This document shows positions 18,297 to 28,833 of a stretch of 64,000 bases of DNA, piece by piece. The first letter of the stretch is position 1. Each line of letters opens with the position of its first letter. The position numbers were made by a program, and so were the translations under genes. Below the pieces are notes generated by a model. It was not told where the DNA came from, made no database searches, and saw only the letters and a list, made by a program, of their open reading frames with translations. Source of the stretch: Yersinia intermedia (GTDB lineage Bacteria; Pseudomonadota; Gammaproteobacteria; Enterobacterales; Enterobacteriaceae); NCBI RefSeq assembly GCF_900635455.1, contig NZ_LR134116.1, positions 2,356,001 through 2,420,000 on the forward strand, read 5' to 3'.

Positions 18297-19295
18297 ATGA
18301 TTGATCCCCGCCTCCCCCTGACCGACATTCACCGCCACCTTGATGGTAATATCCGCGCGCAAACTATTTTGGATCTGGGCCGCCAATTTAATCTGGCCCT
18401 ACCCGCTGATGAACTAGCCGCACTGCGCCCGCATGTGCAAATCACTAAAACTGAGCCAGATCTGGTCAGCTTTTTACAAAAACTGGATTGGGGAGTTGCG
18501 GTTTTGGCCTCACTCGATGCCTGCCGCCGTGTGGCCTACGAAAACGTCGAAGATGCCGCTAATGCGGGTTTACATTATGCTGAACTGCGCTTTTCACCCT
18601 TCTATATGGCAATGAAACACCAATTGCCGGTCGCCGGTGTGGTCGAGGCAGTCATTGATGGTGTGCAGTCCGGTTGTCGCGATTTTGATATTGATATCCG
18701 CCTGATCGGGATCCTTAGCCGCACTTTTGGTGAACAGGCCTGTTTACAAGAACTTGATGCTTTACTGGCTCATCGCGAGGGGATTACTGCGCTGGATCTG
18801 GCTGGTGACGAACTGGGCTTCCCTGGCGGTTTGTTCCGCAGTCACTTCAATCGCGCGCGCGATGCTGGCCTGCGTATTACCGTCCATGCCGGTGAAGCCG
18901 CTGGCCCGGAAAGTATCTGGCAAGCTATCCGTGAGTTAGGTGCTGAACGTATTGGTCACGGTGTGAAAGCCGTTGAAGATAGCAAATTGATGGATTATTT
19001 GGCTGAACACAAAATCGGCATCGAATCCTGTCTGACCTCTAATATTCAGACCAGTACTGTCTCTTCGTTAGCCACTCATCCGCTGACCACCTTCCTGCGC
19101 CATGGCGTGATAGCATCGATCAACACCGATGATCCTGCGGTACAGGGGATTGAAATTGCTAATGAATATCATGTCGCCGCCCCGGCTGCCGGTCTAACAC
19201 CGCAAGAAATCCGCCAGGCACAAGAAAATGGTCTGACGATGGCATTTATCTCTGAGCAGGAAAAACAAGCACTGCGTGATAAAATTCGTGGTTAA
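18297..19295 (+). CDS. add: Adenosine deaminase
   Basis: Add deaminates adenosine and deoxyadenosine to the inosines in purine salvage. The 332-residue zinc amidohydrolase shows the metal motif DIHRHLDGN, the substrate motif TVHAGEA, the third zinc histidine in RIGHGVKA, and [11 protein letters not shown]. Sequence and length agree with E. coli Add. ATG 18297 matches the family start; a GTG at 18288 is in frame. It is transcribed alone with its own terminator and has a CRP-like box upstream. Confidence 0.97.
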   Translation: MIDPRLPLTDIHRHLDGNIRAQTILDLGRQFNLALPADELAALRPHVQITKTEPDLVSFLQKLDWGVAVLASLDACRRVAYENVEDAANAGLHYAELRFSPFYMAMKHQLPVAGVVEAVIDGVQSGCRDFDIDIRLIGILSRTFGEQACLQELDALLAHREGITALDLAGDELGFPGGLFRSHFNRARDAGLRITVHAGEAAGPESIWQAIRELGAERIGHGVKAVEDSKLMDYLAEHKIGIESCLTSNIQTSTVSSLATHPLTTFLRHGVIASINTDDPAVQGIEIANEYHVAAPAAGLTPQEIRQAQENGLTMAFISEQEKQALRDKIRG

Positions 19296-19313
19296 ATCAG
19301 CCAGAAATTAACG

Positions 19314-19352
19314 AAAAACGCCTGTATTTCATAGAAGTACGGGCGTTTTTTA
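19314..19352. terminator. Terminator between add and the YfeH-type gene
   Basis: An AAAAACGCCTGTA / TACGGGCGTTTTT stem with a T-run on the plus strand and an A-run on the other side can serve both converging genes. Confidence 0.85.
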
Positions 19353-19369
19353 TTGCCAGCCGTAACCGA

Positions 19370-20395
19370 CTACTTGGTTTCTATCCGTGCCGTTGATGCC
19401 ACAGATTCAGTCGCCTCGGCACGCTCTCTGGCGACACGTTTCGCGTAACGCTGTGCCAGAACCGCACATACCATCAATTGAACCTGATGGAATATCATCA
19501 AGGGTAATACCATCACACCAACCACAGAGGCAGGAAACAACACGTTAGCCATCGGAATACCATTGGCGAGGCTCTTTTTCGATCCGCAAAATACAATGGT
19601 GATTTCATCGGCAGTATTGAAGCCCAGCCAGCGGGCGGCCATGGTGTTAATAACTAATACTAGTGTCAATAGCACCATCGAACAGACCAGAATTGCCAGC
19701 AGTGACCAACCATCAATTTGATGCCAAATCCCCTGCACCACGGCTTCACTGAAAGCCACATACACCACCAATAGAATTGATGACCGGTCAGTGATATTTA
19801 CCAGTTTTTTATGGCGCTCAACCCATTTTGCAATCAGTGGGCGCGATAAATGCCCAACAATGAACGGCACCATCAATTGCATAATAATAGAACCTATCGC
19901 ATGCAGCGTATCTGTATCACCGCCTTGGGTGTGCATCAGCATGCCCACCAGCAGCGGTGACAGGAAAACCCCCAGAATACTGGATGCCGAGGCGCTACAG
20001 ATTGCCGCCGCCACGTTCCCCCCCGCGACAGAGGTATAGGCAATCGCCGACTGAACCGTAGCAGGTAACGCACACAAATAGAGGAAACCCAGATACAGCG
20101 TTGGTGTTAACACGCCGGGAACCAACACATTCATTCCCAACCCTAACAGCGGGAATAAGGCAAAGGTGCTGAGGAACACCACCAGATGCAGCTTCCAATG
20201 CCCCATGCCTGAAACTATGGCGGCACGAGATAATTTGGCACCGTGCATAAAGAATAATAATGCGATGGCCGCTGTCGTCAGGTGTTCAAACCACACCTTA
20301 ACTTCCCCTTCGCAGGGAAAAATGGAAGCGATAATAACCACCAGAATCAGCACTAATAAAAACTTATCTATCCGTAAGCGTTGTAACCATGACAT
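19370..20395 (-). CDS. yfeH: Bile acid:sodium symporter family protein, YfeH-like
   Basis: This 341-residue inner-membrane protein of the BASS/SBF-like superfamily has nine to ten hydrophobic segments. The blocks HLTTAAIALLFFMHGAKLS, CALPATVQSAIAYTS, AAAICSASASSILGVFLSP and EITIVFCGSKKSLANGIPMA agree with E. coli YfeH, whose substrate is unknown. ATG 20395 is preceded by AAGGAA. The frame runs back to 20500 through a repeat-like region, which is unlikely to be coding. In E. coli yfeH is elsewhere, so its place between add and ydgJ is a lineage-specific arrangement. Confidence 0.87.
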   Translation of the reverse strand: MSWLQRLRIDKFLLVLILVVIIASIFPCEGEVKVWFEHLTTAAIALLFFMHGAKLSRAAIVSGMGHWKLHLVVFLSTFALFPLLGLGMNVLVPGVLTPTLYLGFLYLCALPATVQSAIAYTSVAGGNVAAAICSASASSILGVFLSPLLVGMLMHTQGGDTDTLHAIGSIIMQLMVPFIVGHLSRPLIAKWVERHKKLVNITDRSSILLVVYVAFSEAVVQGIWHQIDGWSLLAILVCSMVLLTLVLVINTMAARWLGFNTADEITIVFCGSKKSLANGIPMANVLFPASVVGVMVLPLMIFHQVQLMVCAVLAQRYAKRVARERAEATESVASTARIETK

Positions 20396-20413
20396 GCCAC
20401 TGTATTCCTTGAA

Positions 20414-20542
20414 TATAGCCTTGGTTCTTGACGTTGCAGGGGGGAAGCTGTGTACGTTGCGCGGCCCATCCCTGAGCCTCACAAGGCACACAGCGTGCAA
20501 ATCTGCTGGCTACCTGGCTGCAACACCAATGACTTTGGCTAT
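20414..20542. repeat. Degenerate ERIC-like element
   Basis: About 129 bp lie between inverted ends TATAGCC...GTTGCAG and CTGCAAC...GGCTAT, the size and end structure of an ERIC element. The central core has diverged. It lies between the YfeH-type gene and ydgJ and would form a hairpin in read-through RNA. Confidence 0.5.
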
Positions 20543-20577
20543 CACTTTTATCAAATAATCGTATTGTGAGGTGAAAA

Positions 20578-21627
20578 TCAGCTTGCTGGCGATACCGGCA
20601 GCGTTCTTTTCTGCTGATCAGAGGCAATGCCCAATTCAATCAGTTCCATTACTTTAATCGCTTCCGAGGCCGGCACTGGGTTAGCGGCAGTACCTAAAAT
20701 GGCATCACGGATCCCCGCATAATAAGCAGGATAATTACCCGGTAACGTAAGTAACGGTTTCTCAGCGAGAACACCATCGCGTGACAGTGTCACTATTCCA
20801 TCGCGCATATCGTAACCCCAATCAGCCTGTGGTAAACGTTCACCCGCTTTCAGCCTATCTTCTTGTGGATCCAGACCAAATTTGATGTAACTGCCCTGCA
20901 TGCCGTGCACAGTATAACGGGCAGTTTCTGCCGCAGCTAACACCGTACCGTGTAACACTACCCGTTGCCCTGGATAGCTAAGAACAGCGTGGAAATAGTC
21001 AACAGATTGCGCGCCTGGGCGCAGCATCCCTAAATCAACATTTAGCGTCTGCGGCAAACCAAACAGTTGTAACGCCTGATCCAACAGGTGTGGGCCTAAA
21101 TCGTACCAAATGCCGCTGCCAGCACCGGCTTGTTCACGCCAGCGTTGGCGGATCTCTGGGCGATAGCGGTCAAAATGAGATTCAAAATAGACAATATTCC
21201 CCAGTGAACCTTCAGCCAGCAGTGTTTTTAGCGTCAGGAAATCACTGTCCCAGCGGCGATTGTGGAACACTGAAAGCAATAAGTGGGCCTCATCTGCTTG
21301 TTTCTTCAACTCATTTGCTTGTGACAGTGTCACGGTGAACGGTTTATCCACCACCACATGTTTACCGGCAGCCAGGGCTTGCTGAGCCAGCGGGAAGTGA
21401 GTGTCATTCGGGGTTGGAATCACGATAAGATCGATTGAAGGATCATCAAATAACGTTTTGGGGTCAGAAACCACCGTCATTGTCGGCCAGTCAGCATGTA
21501 CTTTACTGGCATCACTACTGGAAACCCCTACCAGCTCTAGCCCCGGAGTGCCCATAATCAGCGGCGCATGGAACGTTTTGCTGGCATAACCATAGCCCAG
21601 TAAACCCACTTTGATTTTTTCAGCCAT
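20578..21627 (-). CDS. ydgJ: Gfo/Idh/MocA-family oxidoreductase YdgJ
   Basis: The 349-residue cytoplasmic NAD(P)-dependent sugar dehydrogenase-like protein begins with the Rossmann motif KVGLLGYGYASKTFHAPL. The family motif VVVDKPFTVT contains the conserved active-site lysine, and GIWYDLGPHLLDQALQLFG holds the active-site histidine. It matches E. coli YdgJ, for which a scyllo-inositol or related polyol dehydrogenase role has been suggested. The second ATG (21627) is preferred because GAGG then lies 7 bp away. The order add ... ydgJ is kept from E. coli. Confidence 0.93.
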   Translation of the reverse strand: MAEKIKVGLLGYGYASKTFHAPLIMGTPGLELVGVSSSDASKVHADWPTMTVVSDPKTLFDDPSIDLIVIPTPNDTHFPLAQQALAAGKHVVVDKPFTVTLSQANELKKQADEAHLLLSVFHNRRWDSDFLTLKTLLAEGSLGNIVYFESHFDRYRPEIRQRWREQAGAGSGIWYDLGPHLLDQALQLFGLPQTLNVDLGMLRPGAQSVDYFHAVLSYPGQRVVLHGTVLAAAETARYTVHGMQGSYIKFGLDPQEDRLKAGERLPQADWGYDMRDGIVTLSRDGVLAEKPLLTLPGNYPAYYAGIRDAILGTAANPVPASEAIKVMELIELGIASDQQKRTLPVSPAS

Positions 21628-21742
21628 CATATTTCCTCTCGCGCAGCATATTTGCCAATTGATATCAGTCGATCAATCGATTTGACACCATCATGATTCC
21701 CGCGACAAGAGGTAATTTTTGACTTAACGTTCAACGGCGCGG

Positions 21743-22675
21743 CTAAAGCCGCACGATGGCCTCTGCATTGTCCCGCCATTCTGGCTGGCGAAGGTTGCGT
21801 TGCGGGTAGTTGGTTTCAATGCTGCGACGCCTGAAATCACTGGGGCTGACACCGACACGCTTACGAAAAACGCGGGAGAAATAGAGTTGGTCGTCGTAAC
21901 CTACCACGCGGCCAATAGTGGCAATCGGCTCCTGTGTGGTTTGCAGTAATAACTTAGCCCGAATAACCCGCTGGTCTTCACGCCAACGCAATATATTGAT
22001 ACCAACTTGCTCACGAAACAGATGCGCCAAGCGCGACGGAGACAAGCAAACATGGCGTGCTACCTCGTCAATGCGCAGTTCACCGGCTAAATTGCCGGTA
22101 ATAAATTGGCACGCTTCAATGACGCGTGGGTCCATAATGCGTTGTGGGCTAAGAGGATCTTCTTCCATTGCGCGCAGCAGCAAGCGCTCAAGCAGATTCA
22201 TACCCAACTCTTCGCCAAAACGCCGCCCTGATTTTTGCGTCTGTTCGATATTGGCAAACAGGCGATCAAATTCCAGTAATAAGTTGTTGTTAGGCAAAGA
22301 TAACCGCCCAACCTCATGCGTTTTACTATGCCACTCCAACCAGTCAGCCCAGTATGCCCGTGGCCGGAAATAGACCCAACGGTGATACCAACAATCACTG
22401 TTCGGTGAGCGGCCATAATAGTGCGATGCCTTAGGGGGAAAGAGCAGCAAATCACCGGGATTGCTGTAAAAAGTATTTTCGCCGTCAAAAATCTTGCCCT
22501 GTCCCTTAATGGTCAGATTTAGAATATAACCCTTCATACCGCCCGGCCTATCGATAAAAAAATCGAGTGGTCCATCGGCCAGAATCGGGGTTAATCCTGC
22601 GACCAGATAGGCGTTAAAGGTATAGCCTGGTAACAAGGGATTGGGTTGCGGTTCCTGAACCATTCGATGGTACAT
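21743..22675 (-). CDS. araC: Arabinose operon regulator AraC
   Basis: AraC is the L-arabinose-responsive activator and repressor. The 310-residue protein has the N-terminal arm and cupin ([52 protein letters not shown]) and the C-terminal double helix-turn-helix ([18 protein letters not shown] and [17 protein letters not shown]). It agrees with E. coli AraC in every block. A strong AAGGAGG lies just before ATG 22675. It is on the same strand as araFGH and immediately downstream of araH, not next to araB as in E. coli, so it may be co-transcribed with the transporter genes. Confidence 0.96.
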   Translation of the reverse strand: MYHRMVQEPQPNPLLPGYTFNAYLVAGLTPILADGPLDFFIDRPGGMKGYILNLTIKGQGKIFDGENTFYSNPGDLLLFPPKASHYYGRSPNSDCWYHRWVYFRPRAYWADWLEWHSKTHEVGRLSLPNNNLLLEFDRLFANIEQTQKSGRRFGEELGMNLLERLLLRAMEEDPLSPQRIMDPRVIEACQFITGNLAGELRIDEVARHVCLSPSRLAHLFREQVGINILRWREDQRVIRAKLLLQTTQEPIATIGRVVGYDDQLYFSRVFRKRVGVSPSDFRRRSIETNYPQRNLRQPEWRDNAEAIVRL

Positions 22676-22821
22676 TTAGCCTCCTTGGTGTCCTGATCTG
22701 ATTGGCGTTCAAACGCATGGTGCTTACTTCAGTTTATCGGGCAGAATTCACGCTGCCCGATAGTGATTACAGAACTGTGAGCCAGATAGGCTTTTTATGG
22801 ACTTTTCTGCCACCGTGCAGC

Positions 22822-23877
22822 TTATACCGTCCGTTTAGCCAACTGTTTGTAACGGTCGAAGATAACCGCAGCCAGCAGGATCAAACCACGGACCACATAT
22901 TGTGAGAACGGCGAGATATTAAGCAGGTTCATGGCATTTTCCACTGTACCCAGAATCAGGATACCGGCGATAACGTAGGAAATTTTACCGATCCCGCCCT
23001 TCAGTGATACCCCACCCAACACACAGGCCGAGATAACAATCAACTCATAACCAATCGAGGTCATTGGCTGACCACTGGTCATCCGCGATGCCAAAATGAT
23101 CCCTGCCGCCGCCGATACCAACCCTGATAAAACAAAAATGATGATTTTAGTGCGAACTACCGGCACCCCCGCCAGACGCGCCGCATCTTCGTTGCCCCCG
23201 ATAGCCAGAGTATTGCGGCCAAAAGTGGTTTTGTTTAACAAGAAGCCGAACAACGCCAGGCAGGCAATGGTAATCCAGATAGGGGCGGGCAAACCGAGCC
23301 AGTTGGTGTAACCCAGCGCAAAGAAACGTTCATCTTCGATACCCACCGCTTTACCATCAGAGATGATATAAGCCAGGCCACGGACAATCTGCATCGTCGC
23401 CAGCGTGGTGATCAAGGCATTAATTTTCAATCTGGCAATCACAAAACCATTAATCAGCCCACATAGCGCACCCAGTAACAAACCTGCGCCCACACCCAGC
23501 CACATATTTTCGGTCATATTGATAACAACCGCAGTCGTTACCCCCGCACAAGCAATCACCGAGGCGACAGATAAGTCAAAATCACCGGATGCCAAACAAA
23601 ACAACATGCCACATGCCACCATCCCCGACATCGAGATAGCCAATCCCAACCCTTTCATATTGATAAAGGAGCCAAAGTTAGGCACAAATATCACACAACC
23701 AATAAATACCACGGCAAAAACCACCAACATCCCGTAGCTATCCCAAATACGGGATAGCCCCAGCCCACCCTTGGCCGCTGTATCCTGTGGTGGTTGCGAC
23801 TGGCTATTGTGTGCTCCACCTTTTAACTCGGTTGATGCCGGGTTCTTCTTATCAGAACTCAAAGTAACGCTGGACAT
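22822..23877 (-). CDS. araH: L-arabinose ABC transporter permease AraH
   Basis: AraH is the membrane subunit of the high-affinity L-arabinose importer. The 351-residue protein has a polar N-terminal tail of about 45 residues, then eight to ten membrane helices. Blocks LCLASGDFDLSVASVIACAGV, RNTLAIGGNEDAARLAGVPV and ASRMTSGQPMTSIGYEL match E. coli AraH. ATG 23877 has GAAGGAG upstream and starts 17 bp after the araG stop codon, so the two are an operon pair. Confidence 0.96.
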   Translation of the reverse strand: MSSVTLSSDKKNPASTELKGGAHNSQSQPPQDTAAKGGLGLSRIWDSYGMLVVFAVVFIGCVIFVPNFGSFINMKGLGLAISMSGMVACGMLFCLASGDFDLSVASVIACAGVTTAVVINMTENMWLGVGAGLLLGALCGLINGFVIARLKINALITTLATMQIVRGLAYIISDGKAVGIEDERFFALGYTNWLGLPAPIWITIACLALFGFLLNKTTFGRNTLAIGGNEDAARLAGVPVVRTKIIIFVLSGLVSAAAGIILASRMTSGQPMTSIGYELIVISACVLGGVSLKGGIGKISYVIAGILILGTVENAMNLLNISPFSQYVVRGLILLAAVIFDRYKQLAKRTV

Positions 23878-23894
23878 GGATAACTCCTTCATAA

Positions 23895-25466
23895 TCAAGC
23901 AACCGCAGGCGCGGCATCAGTAGTAATATTCGGGGTGCGTAGCATCGCCAGACTTAACGCCTGTTCTTCAGTGGCAGAACCGTGCTCTAACTCACCAGAG
24001 ATTGCCCCTTCCCGCATCACCACGATCCTGTCAGCCAGCCCAAGAACTTCTGGCAAATCACTGGACGCAAACAGCACCGCAATGCCTTGTTTCGCCAGTT
24101 GATAAATCACGTTATAGATTTCATGTTTAGCCCCGACGTCGATGCCACGGGTTGGTTCATCCAGCAGGATCACTTTCATGTCTTCGGATAACCAGCGGCC
24201 CAAAATGGCTTTCTGCTGGTTGCCGCCAGACAAATTCATAATCAGTTGCTGGGGACCAGGTGTTTTGATATTCAAGGACTGAATACGCAGTGCCGCATTC
24301 TCCTGCTCCCAGCGGTTGTTGATTAAACAGCCAGCCGTCAGTGTTTTGCGCCGTGCGCTGATATTAATATTGTCCTGTACCGAATGGACTGGAATGATGC
24401 CATCCGCTTTGCGGTCTTCCGGGCATAACATGATCCCGGCGGTGATGGCGTCGATAGGTGAGCGAATCGTCAGTGCCTTGCCATCCAGCAAAACCTGACC
24501 ACTTGTCAGCCTGGTACCACCAAACAACCCTTTTAATAACTCACTGCGCCCCGCCCCCACCAAACCAAACAGGCCAACAATTTCCCCTTGGCGGACGGTC
24601 AGGCTGATCGGTGATTTCACACCAATGGCTTTCACTTCTTGTAGTGTCAGGCGCTCTGGCCCTATTTCACGCGGCTGATAACCATAAATATCACCCAAAT
24701 TGCGCCCAACCATGGCTTGCACCAGAGAGTCGTTATTCACCTGAGACATATCGTCAAACGTGCGCACATAACGGCCATCTTTAAACACCGTAATGGCATC
24801 ACTCAGTGCAAAAATCTCCTCCATCCGGTGTGAAACATACAAAATGACCCGCCCTTCGGCGCGTAATTCGCGGATCACCCGGAACAATTGTTCTATCTCT
24901 CTGGCAGAGAGCGAACTGGTCGGTTCATCAAAAGCAATAATTTTGGCATTACGGGCCAACGCTTTGGCAATTTCCACCATCTGCCATTGGCCGATGGAGA
25001 GATACTTCAGTGGGGTATCGGGGTCAATATCCAACCCCAAATGTGAGAGCTGCAAACTGGATTCATAACGCAGTAATTTGCGATCAACCATGCCCATCTT
25101 GGTAGGCAATTGGCCCAGATAGATATTTTCGGCCACAGTCATTTCCGGTACCAAATGCAGTTCCTGATAAATGATCGCGACACCCGCATCAAGCGCATCA
25201 GTGGTATTGGCAAAGTTAACCACTTTGCCTTTAATGTGAATTTCACCCTGAGTCGGTGAATAGTTACCACTGAGAATTTTCAGCAGGGTAGATTTCCCTG
25301 CGCCGTTCTCTCCCATCAGGGCATGGATTTGCCCGGCCTGACAGGTAAAACTGATATCATCCAGCGCTTGAACACCGGGGAAACTTTTTCCGATGCCACA
25401 AAAAGCCAGATAAGGTGACTGTTCGGCTTCCAGCTCGGCTTGTAACGCAGAATGGAGTGCTGACAT
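23895..25466 (-). CDS. araG: L-arabinose ABC transporter ATPase AraG
   Basis: AraG is the double-domain ATPase that powers arabinose import. The 523-residue protein has a first nucleotide-binding domain with Walker [10 protein letters not shown], signature LSIGQWQ and Walker [11 protein letters not shown]. The second has [18 protein letters not shown] and [12 protein letters not shown]. The departures in the second P-loop are usual for sugar ABC ATPases of this class. ATG 25466 has AAGGAAG upstream; an open extension to 25529 reaches toward a repeat and is unlikely to be translated. A 162-bp gap with a palindromic repeat separates it from araF. Confidence 0.96.
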   Translation of the reverse strand: MSALHSALQAELEAEQSPYLAFCGIGKSFPGVQALDDISFTCQAGQIHALMGENGAGKSTLLKILSGNYSPTQGEIHIKGKVVNFANTTDALDAGVAIIYQELHLVPEMTVAENIYLGQLPTKMGMVDRKLLRYESSLQLSHLGLDIDPDTPLKYLSIGQWQMVEIAKALARNAKIIAFDEPTSSLSAREIEQLFRVIRELRAEGRVILYVSHRMEEIFALSDAITVFKDGRYVRTFDDMSQVNNDSLVQAMVGRNLGDIYGYQPREIGPERLTLQEVKAIGVKSPISLTVRQGEIVGLFGLVGAGRSELLKGLFGGTRLTSGQVLLDGKALTIRSPIDAITAGIMLCPEDRKADGIIPVHSVQDNINISARRKTLTAGCLINNRWEQENAALRIQSLNIKTPGPQQLIMNLSGGNQQKAILGRWLSEDMKVILLDEPTRGIDVGAKHEIYNVIYQLAKQGIAVLFASSDLPEVLGLADRIVVMREGAISGELEHGSATEEQALSLAMLRTPNITTDAAPAVA

Positions 25467-25522
25467 GATGGCTTCCTTATAAAGTTTGGTTCGCACGGCA
25501 CCACCTGTCTGCGTGGTCCATT

Positions 25523-25622
25523 GGGGCAAGCGGTAGCCTGCCCCCGTGCGCCATAGTCTGTATACCCTTCAAACTTGACGCGGCAATGGGTGTTAACTGC
25601 CACGCCAATGGCGTTAGGTATA
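25523..25622. repeat. Palindromic sequences between araF and araG, short ERIC-like
   Basis: Two inverted repeats lie in the araF-araG gap. A GGGGCA/TGCCCC hairpin spans about 25523-25544. A 62-bp imperfect palindrome at 25561-25622 begins TATACCC and ends GGTATA, like the joined ends of an ERIC element that has lost its centre. Such hairpins can stabilise the araF mRNA so the binding protein is made in excess over AraGH. Confidence 0.5.
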
Positions 25623-25628
25623 GCGGAA

Positions 25629-26612
25629 TTACATCAAGCCTTTCTTCTCTAACTCGACTTTGAAGTTATCCCGAGTGATCAGCACCACATCAGTCACTTC
25701 GGTAAATTTCGGTGGTTCAACACCTTTGCTCACCCAGTCATTCAGCATCTGGATACTTTTATAACCATGAATATCCGGGCTTGGTAACAGGGAGCCATAG
25801 AAACCCGTGGCCTGGCCTTTGGACAGTTCACTTACCGCATCGACACCATTGATACCAATGCCAATCACATTTGGTGCTTTAAAGCCCTGACCTTCGGTGG
25901 CACGAACGCCGCCCAACACGGTGTTGTCATTCATGCCCACAATCAGCCAGTTTTTCACTTCAGGATGCTGAACTAACATGGAGTTGGCGGCATCAAATGC
26001 CCCAGGGATATCATTGGATTTGGTCGGTACTTTATAGATTTGCTTTTCTGGGAAGCCAGCGGCTTTCAGCGCGTCCATTGACCCACTGGTACGCCGGCGC
26101 GCCGTGTCCAGTTCATCAGAGGTAATTGCCATTACCGCCGTTTCACCCGGTTGCCAGCCGCGTTTGCTCATTTCTTTCCACAGTTCCTGCCCTTGACGTT
26201 CACCAATTTTGGTCGCCGCCATCATGACCAATGGAACGCTGTCCATCGGCTTGCCTTTGGCATTCACAAATTGGTCGTCTACCGCTATCACTTTCAGGTT
26301 ATAACTGCGCGCCTTCGCCTCAATGGCCGGCCCCAGTTTCGGATCAGGTGTACAGATAACAAAGCCTTTCGCACCACTGGCGGCGAGACTATCGATAGCA
26401 TTCAAGGTTTTCTCGCCATCGGGCACTGCAATTTTTATCACTTCAAAACCTAAATCTTTCCCTGCTTTATCTGCAAACTTCCATTCGGTCTGGAACCAAG
26501 GTTCTTCAGGTTGCTTTACCAGAAAACCCAACTTCATGCTTTCGGCAATAGCTGAATGTGACATAACTGCCGCTAACCCAACCACTGCCAGCGCCTTAGT
26601 TAATTTATGCAT
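25629..26612 (-). CDS. araF: L-arabinose-binding periplasmic protein AraF
   Basis: AraF captures L-arabinose in the periplasm and delivers it to AraGH. The 327-residue precursor has a signal peptide (LTKALAVVGLAAVMSHSAIA, cleavage after about residue 23) and then a type I periplasmic binding protein fold: MKLGFLVKQPEEPWFQTEW, ITSDELDTARRRTSGSMDAL and GMNDNTVLGGVRATEGQGF agree with E. coli AraF. ATG 26612 has CGGAGAA at good spacing. It is the first gene of araFGH and is divergent from araBA, so the two operons share one control region, unlike E. coli. Confidence 0.96.
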   Translation of the reverse strand: MHKLTKALAVVGLAAVMSHSAIAESMKLGFLVKQPEEPWFQTEWKFADKAGKDLGFEVIKIAVPDGEKTLNAIDSLAASGAKGFVICTPDPKLGPAIEAKARSYNLKVIAVDDQFVNAKGKPMDSVPLVMMAATKIGERQGQELWKEMSKRGWQPGETAVMAITSDELDTARRRTSGSMDALKAAGFPEKQIYKVPTKSNDIPGAFDAANSMLVQHPEVKNWLIVGMNDNTVLGGVRATEGQGFKAPNVIGIGINGVDAVSELSKGQATGFYGSLLPSPDIHGYKSIQMLNDWVSKGVEPPKFTEVTDVVLITRDNFKVELEKKGLM

Positions 26613-26696
26613 AATGTTCTCCGAACTATTTTTGTAGGAAGAGATATTTTTTGTGCATTTAATCATCAACCACCTAAATCATTCGATTTTTAGTGG

Positions 26697-26713
26697 AAAC
26701 GTTATCAATGCTG
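26697..26713 (-). promoter_or_regulatory. Weak AraC half-site candidate near araF
   Basis: The 17-mer ending in AATGCTG matches 10 of 17 positions of the AraC half-site consensus read in the araF direction, 85 bp before araF. No second repeat was found at 21-bp spacing, so this is tentative. Confidence 0.25.
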
Positions 26714-26841
26714 TTTTTCAGTTCCAGTGCAGTTGTATGCTTTATTAAAAGCCACCTAACCTCACCACACCCAGTAAGACGGTGACAGTTTTAACGTTAA
26801 TTATGCTTCAGAATGTAGAGCGCTATCACATCCAGGAATTA

Positions 26842-26879
26842 CAGTTTGTTTATCCATATATTCAGCAAATTTAACCTCT
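26842..26879 (+). promoter_or_regulatory. Tandem AraC half-sites upstream of araB
   Basis: CAGTTTGTTTATCCATA (26842-26858) matches E. coli araI1 at 13 of 17 positions. A weaker copy, CAGCAAATTTAACCTCT (26863-26879, 10 of 17), follows in direct repeat with exactly 21-bp spacing, the geometry of araI1-araI2. A half-good CRP-like sequence ending in TCACA lies just before it (26814-26830). These sites should activate araBA when arabinose is present. The -35 and -10 boxes are not certain. Confidence 0.55.
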
Positions 26880-27028
26880 CTCTAACTTTTGACTGACATC
26901 ACAAAAACACTGTAGGAAGCAGAAAAGTGCATACTTCCAGCTATCTGCTCCTCACATATTGCCGTCACTCACTCCTATGGTTATTGGCAATGAATTCCTG
27001 TTTTCTGCAAATGTTAGGAGCAACCACT

Positions 27029-28771
27029 ATGACAACCAGCGTTGTATCGGCAGACCGTCCTTTGTCGACAAATAAGGCTATAGCGCTCGGATTAGATTTT
27101 GGCAGCGATTCCGTCCGGGTATTGGCGGTAGATTGTCAACATGGCACCGAGATCGATACCGAAGTTGTCTACTACCCTCGCTGGCAGCAGGGCCTTTATT
27201 GTCAGGCCGCACAAAACCAGTTTCGTCATCATCCCCTGGACTATATAGAAGCGATGGAACAGGCGATCCGTCAGGTCGTCAGCCGCCTGTCAGAAGAACA
27301 GCGTCAGCAAATCGTCGGGATTGGTGTTGACTCCACGGGGTCGACACCCGCGCCAATTGATGATCAAGGGCAGGTATTGGCTCTGCGCCCTGAATTTGCA
27401 GATAATCCCAATGCGATGTTTGTGCTGTGGAAAGACCATACGGCAATAGAAGAAGCGGAAGAGATCAATCGCTTATGCCGCAGTGGTGAGTTTACCGACT
27501 ATTCCCGCTATATTGGCGGTGTCTACTCTTCTGAATGGTTCTGGGCAAAAATCCTGCACGTGACACGCGCCGATGCCGCCGTGCGTGATGCTGCGGTATC
27601 GTGGATTGAACTGTGTGATTGGGTACCGGCACTGTTATCCGGCACCACTGCCCCACAGGATATTCAACGAGGGCGATGCAGCGCAGGCCATAAAAGCCTA
27701 TGGCATCCATCATGGGGTGGTTTGCCGCCGCGTGAATTCCTGGCAGCACTGGATACCCATCTGGTGGACGACCTTAATTACCCGATGTTTACTGATACCT
27801 ACACGGCTGAACGGCCGGTGGGTTTGATTACTGCTGCATGGGCTGAACGTTTGGGGCTACCGACCGGCGTGGTGCTCTCTGGTGGTGCGTTTGATTGCCA
27901 TATGGGTGCCGTGGGCGCGGGTGCTCAACCCTATACGTTGGTCAAGGTTATCGGTACTTCTACCTGCGATATTCTGGTTGCCGATGACAAATTGGTGGGT
28001 GAACGCGCCATTGCCGGCATTTGCGGTCAGGTCGAAGGCAGTGTGGTACCCGGTTGGATTGGTATGGAAGCGGGTCAGTCAGCTTTTGGTGACATGTATG
28101 CCTGGTTCAGTCGTTTACTGAGTTGGCCATTACGTCAAGCTGCCTTAGCACAACCTGAATTGCAACCCCAGTTAAAGCAGATTGAGTCTACCCTCCTCGC
28201 GTCACTCACGGCTGAATGGGCAAAGAACCCTTCACTGGATCACTTGCCAGTGGTCTTGGATTGGTTCAATGGCCGCCGCACGCCAAATGCGAATCAGCGT
28301 TTGAAAGGGGTTATTGCTGATCTGAATTTAGGAACCGATGCCCCTACTCTGTTTGGTGGTTTTATCGCAGCGACCGCTTTTGGTGCGCGCGCTATCATGG
28401 AGTGTTTTGAACAGCAGGATATTCCTGTTGAGAACGTGCTGGCATTGGGCGGCATCGCGCGTAAATCACCGGTTATCATGCAAGTTTGTGCCGATGTGAT
28501 GAATCGGCCTCTGCAAATTGTTGCCTCTGATCAATGTTGTGCGCTGGGAGCGGCAATTTTTGCTGCCGTGGCCGCAGGCATATATAGCGATGTCCCTGCT
28601 GCGCAGCGTCAGATGGCCTGTAAGATTGAGCGCACTCTGACACCGAACGCCAGCCAGGTTGCTCGCTACCAGCAACTTTATCAGCGCTATCAACAGTGGT
28701 GTCTGTCAGCAGAACCACACTATATGCCAGTAACCGATACGCCTGCGCCAATGACTGAGACAACACACTGA
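27029..28771 (+). CDS. araB: L-ribulokinase
   Basis: AraB phosphorylates L-ribulose to L-ribulose-5-phosphate in the cytoplasm. The 580-residue protein is a FGGY-family kinase: an N-terminal phosphate motif [17 protein letters not shown], then [16 protein letters not shown], the adenosine-binding region [12 protein letters not shown] and the C-terminal block [21 protein letters not shown] 27029 has AGGAG 8 bp upstream. An in-frame open stretch back to 26927 would overlap the promoter and is rejected. The gene is followed 62 bp later by araA. Confidence 0.96.
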   Translation: MTTSVVSADRPLSTNKAIALGLDFGSDSVRVLAVDCQHGTEIDTEVVYYPRWQQGLYCQAAQNQFRHHPLDYIEAMEQAIRQVVSRLSEEQRQQIVGIGVDSTGSTPAPIDDQGQVLALRPEFADNPNAMFVLWKDHTAIEEAEEINRLCRSGEFTDYSRYIGGVYSSEWFWAKILHVTRADAAVRDAAVSWIELCDWVPALLSGTTAPQDIQRGRCSAGHKSLWHPSWGGLPPREFLAALDTHLVDDLNYPMFTDTYTAERPVGLITAAWAERLGLPTGVVLSGGAFDCHMGAVGAGAQPYTLVKVIGTSTCDILVADDKLVGERAIAGICGQVEGSVVPGWIGMEAGQSAFGDMYAWFSRLLSWPLRQAALAQPELQPQLKQIESTLLASLTAEWAKNPSLDHLPVVLDWFNGRRTPNANQRLKGVIADLNLGTDAPTLFGGFIAATAFGARAIMECFEQQDIPVENVLALGGIARKSPVIMQVCADVMNRPLQIVASDQCCALGAAIFAAVAAGIYSDVPAAQRQMACKIERTLTPNASQVARYQQLYQRYQQWCLSAEPHYMPVTDTPAPMTETTH

Positions 28772-28833
28772 TCTTGGCGATCAGACTGATTTATAAATAT
28801 ATTTTTATAACAATTTATTAAATGGAGTATCAG

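Noticed and set aside
20371..20390. GTTGTAAC core resembling a second Ter site
   Set aside because: Outside the eight-base core it does not match Ter (flank AAGC instead of GTAT, and no following AAA), and it lies in coding sequence.
26814..26830. CRP site for araBA
   Set aside because: The TCACA half is good but the other half fits only with a 7-bp spacer, so it is noted in the AraC-site entry and not called separately.
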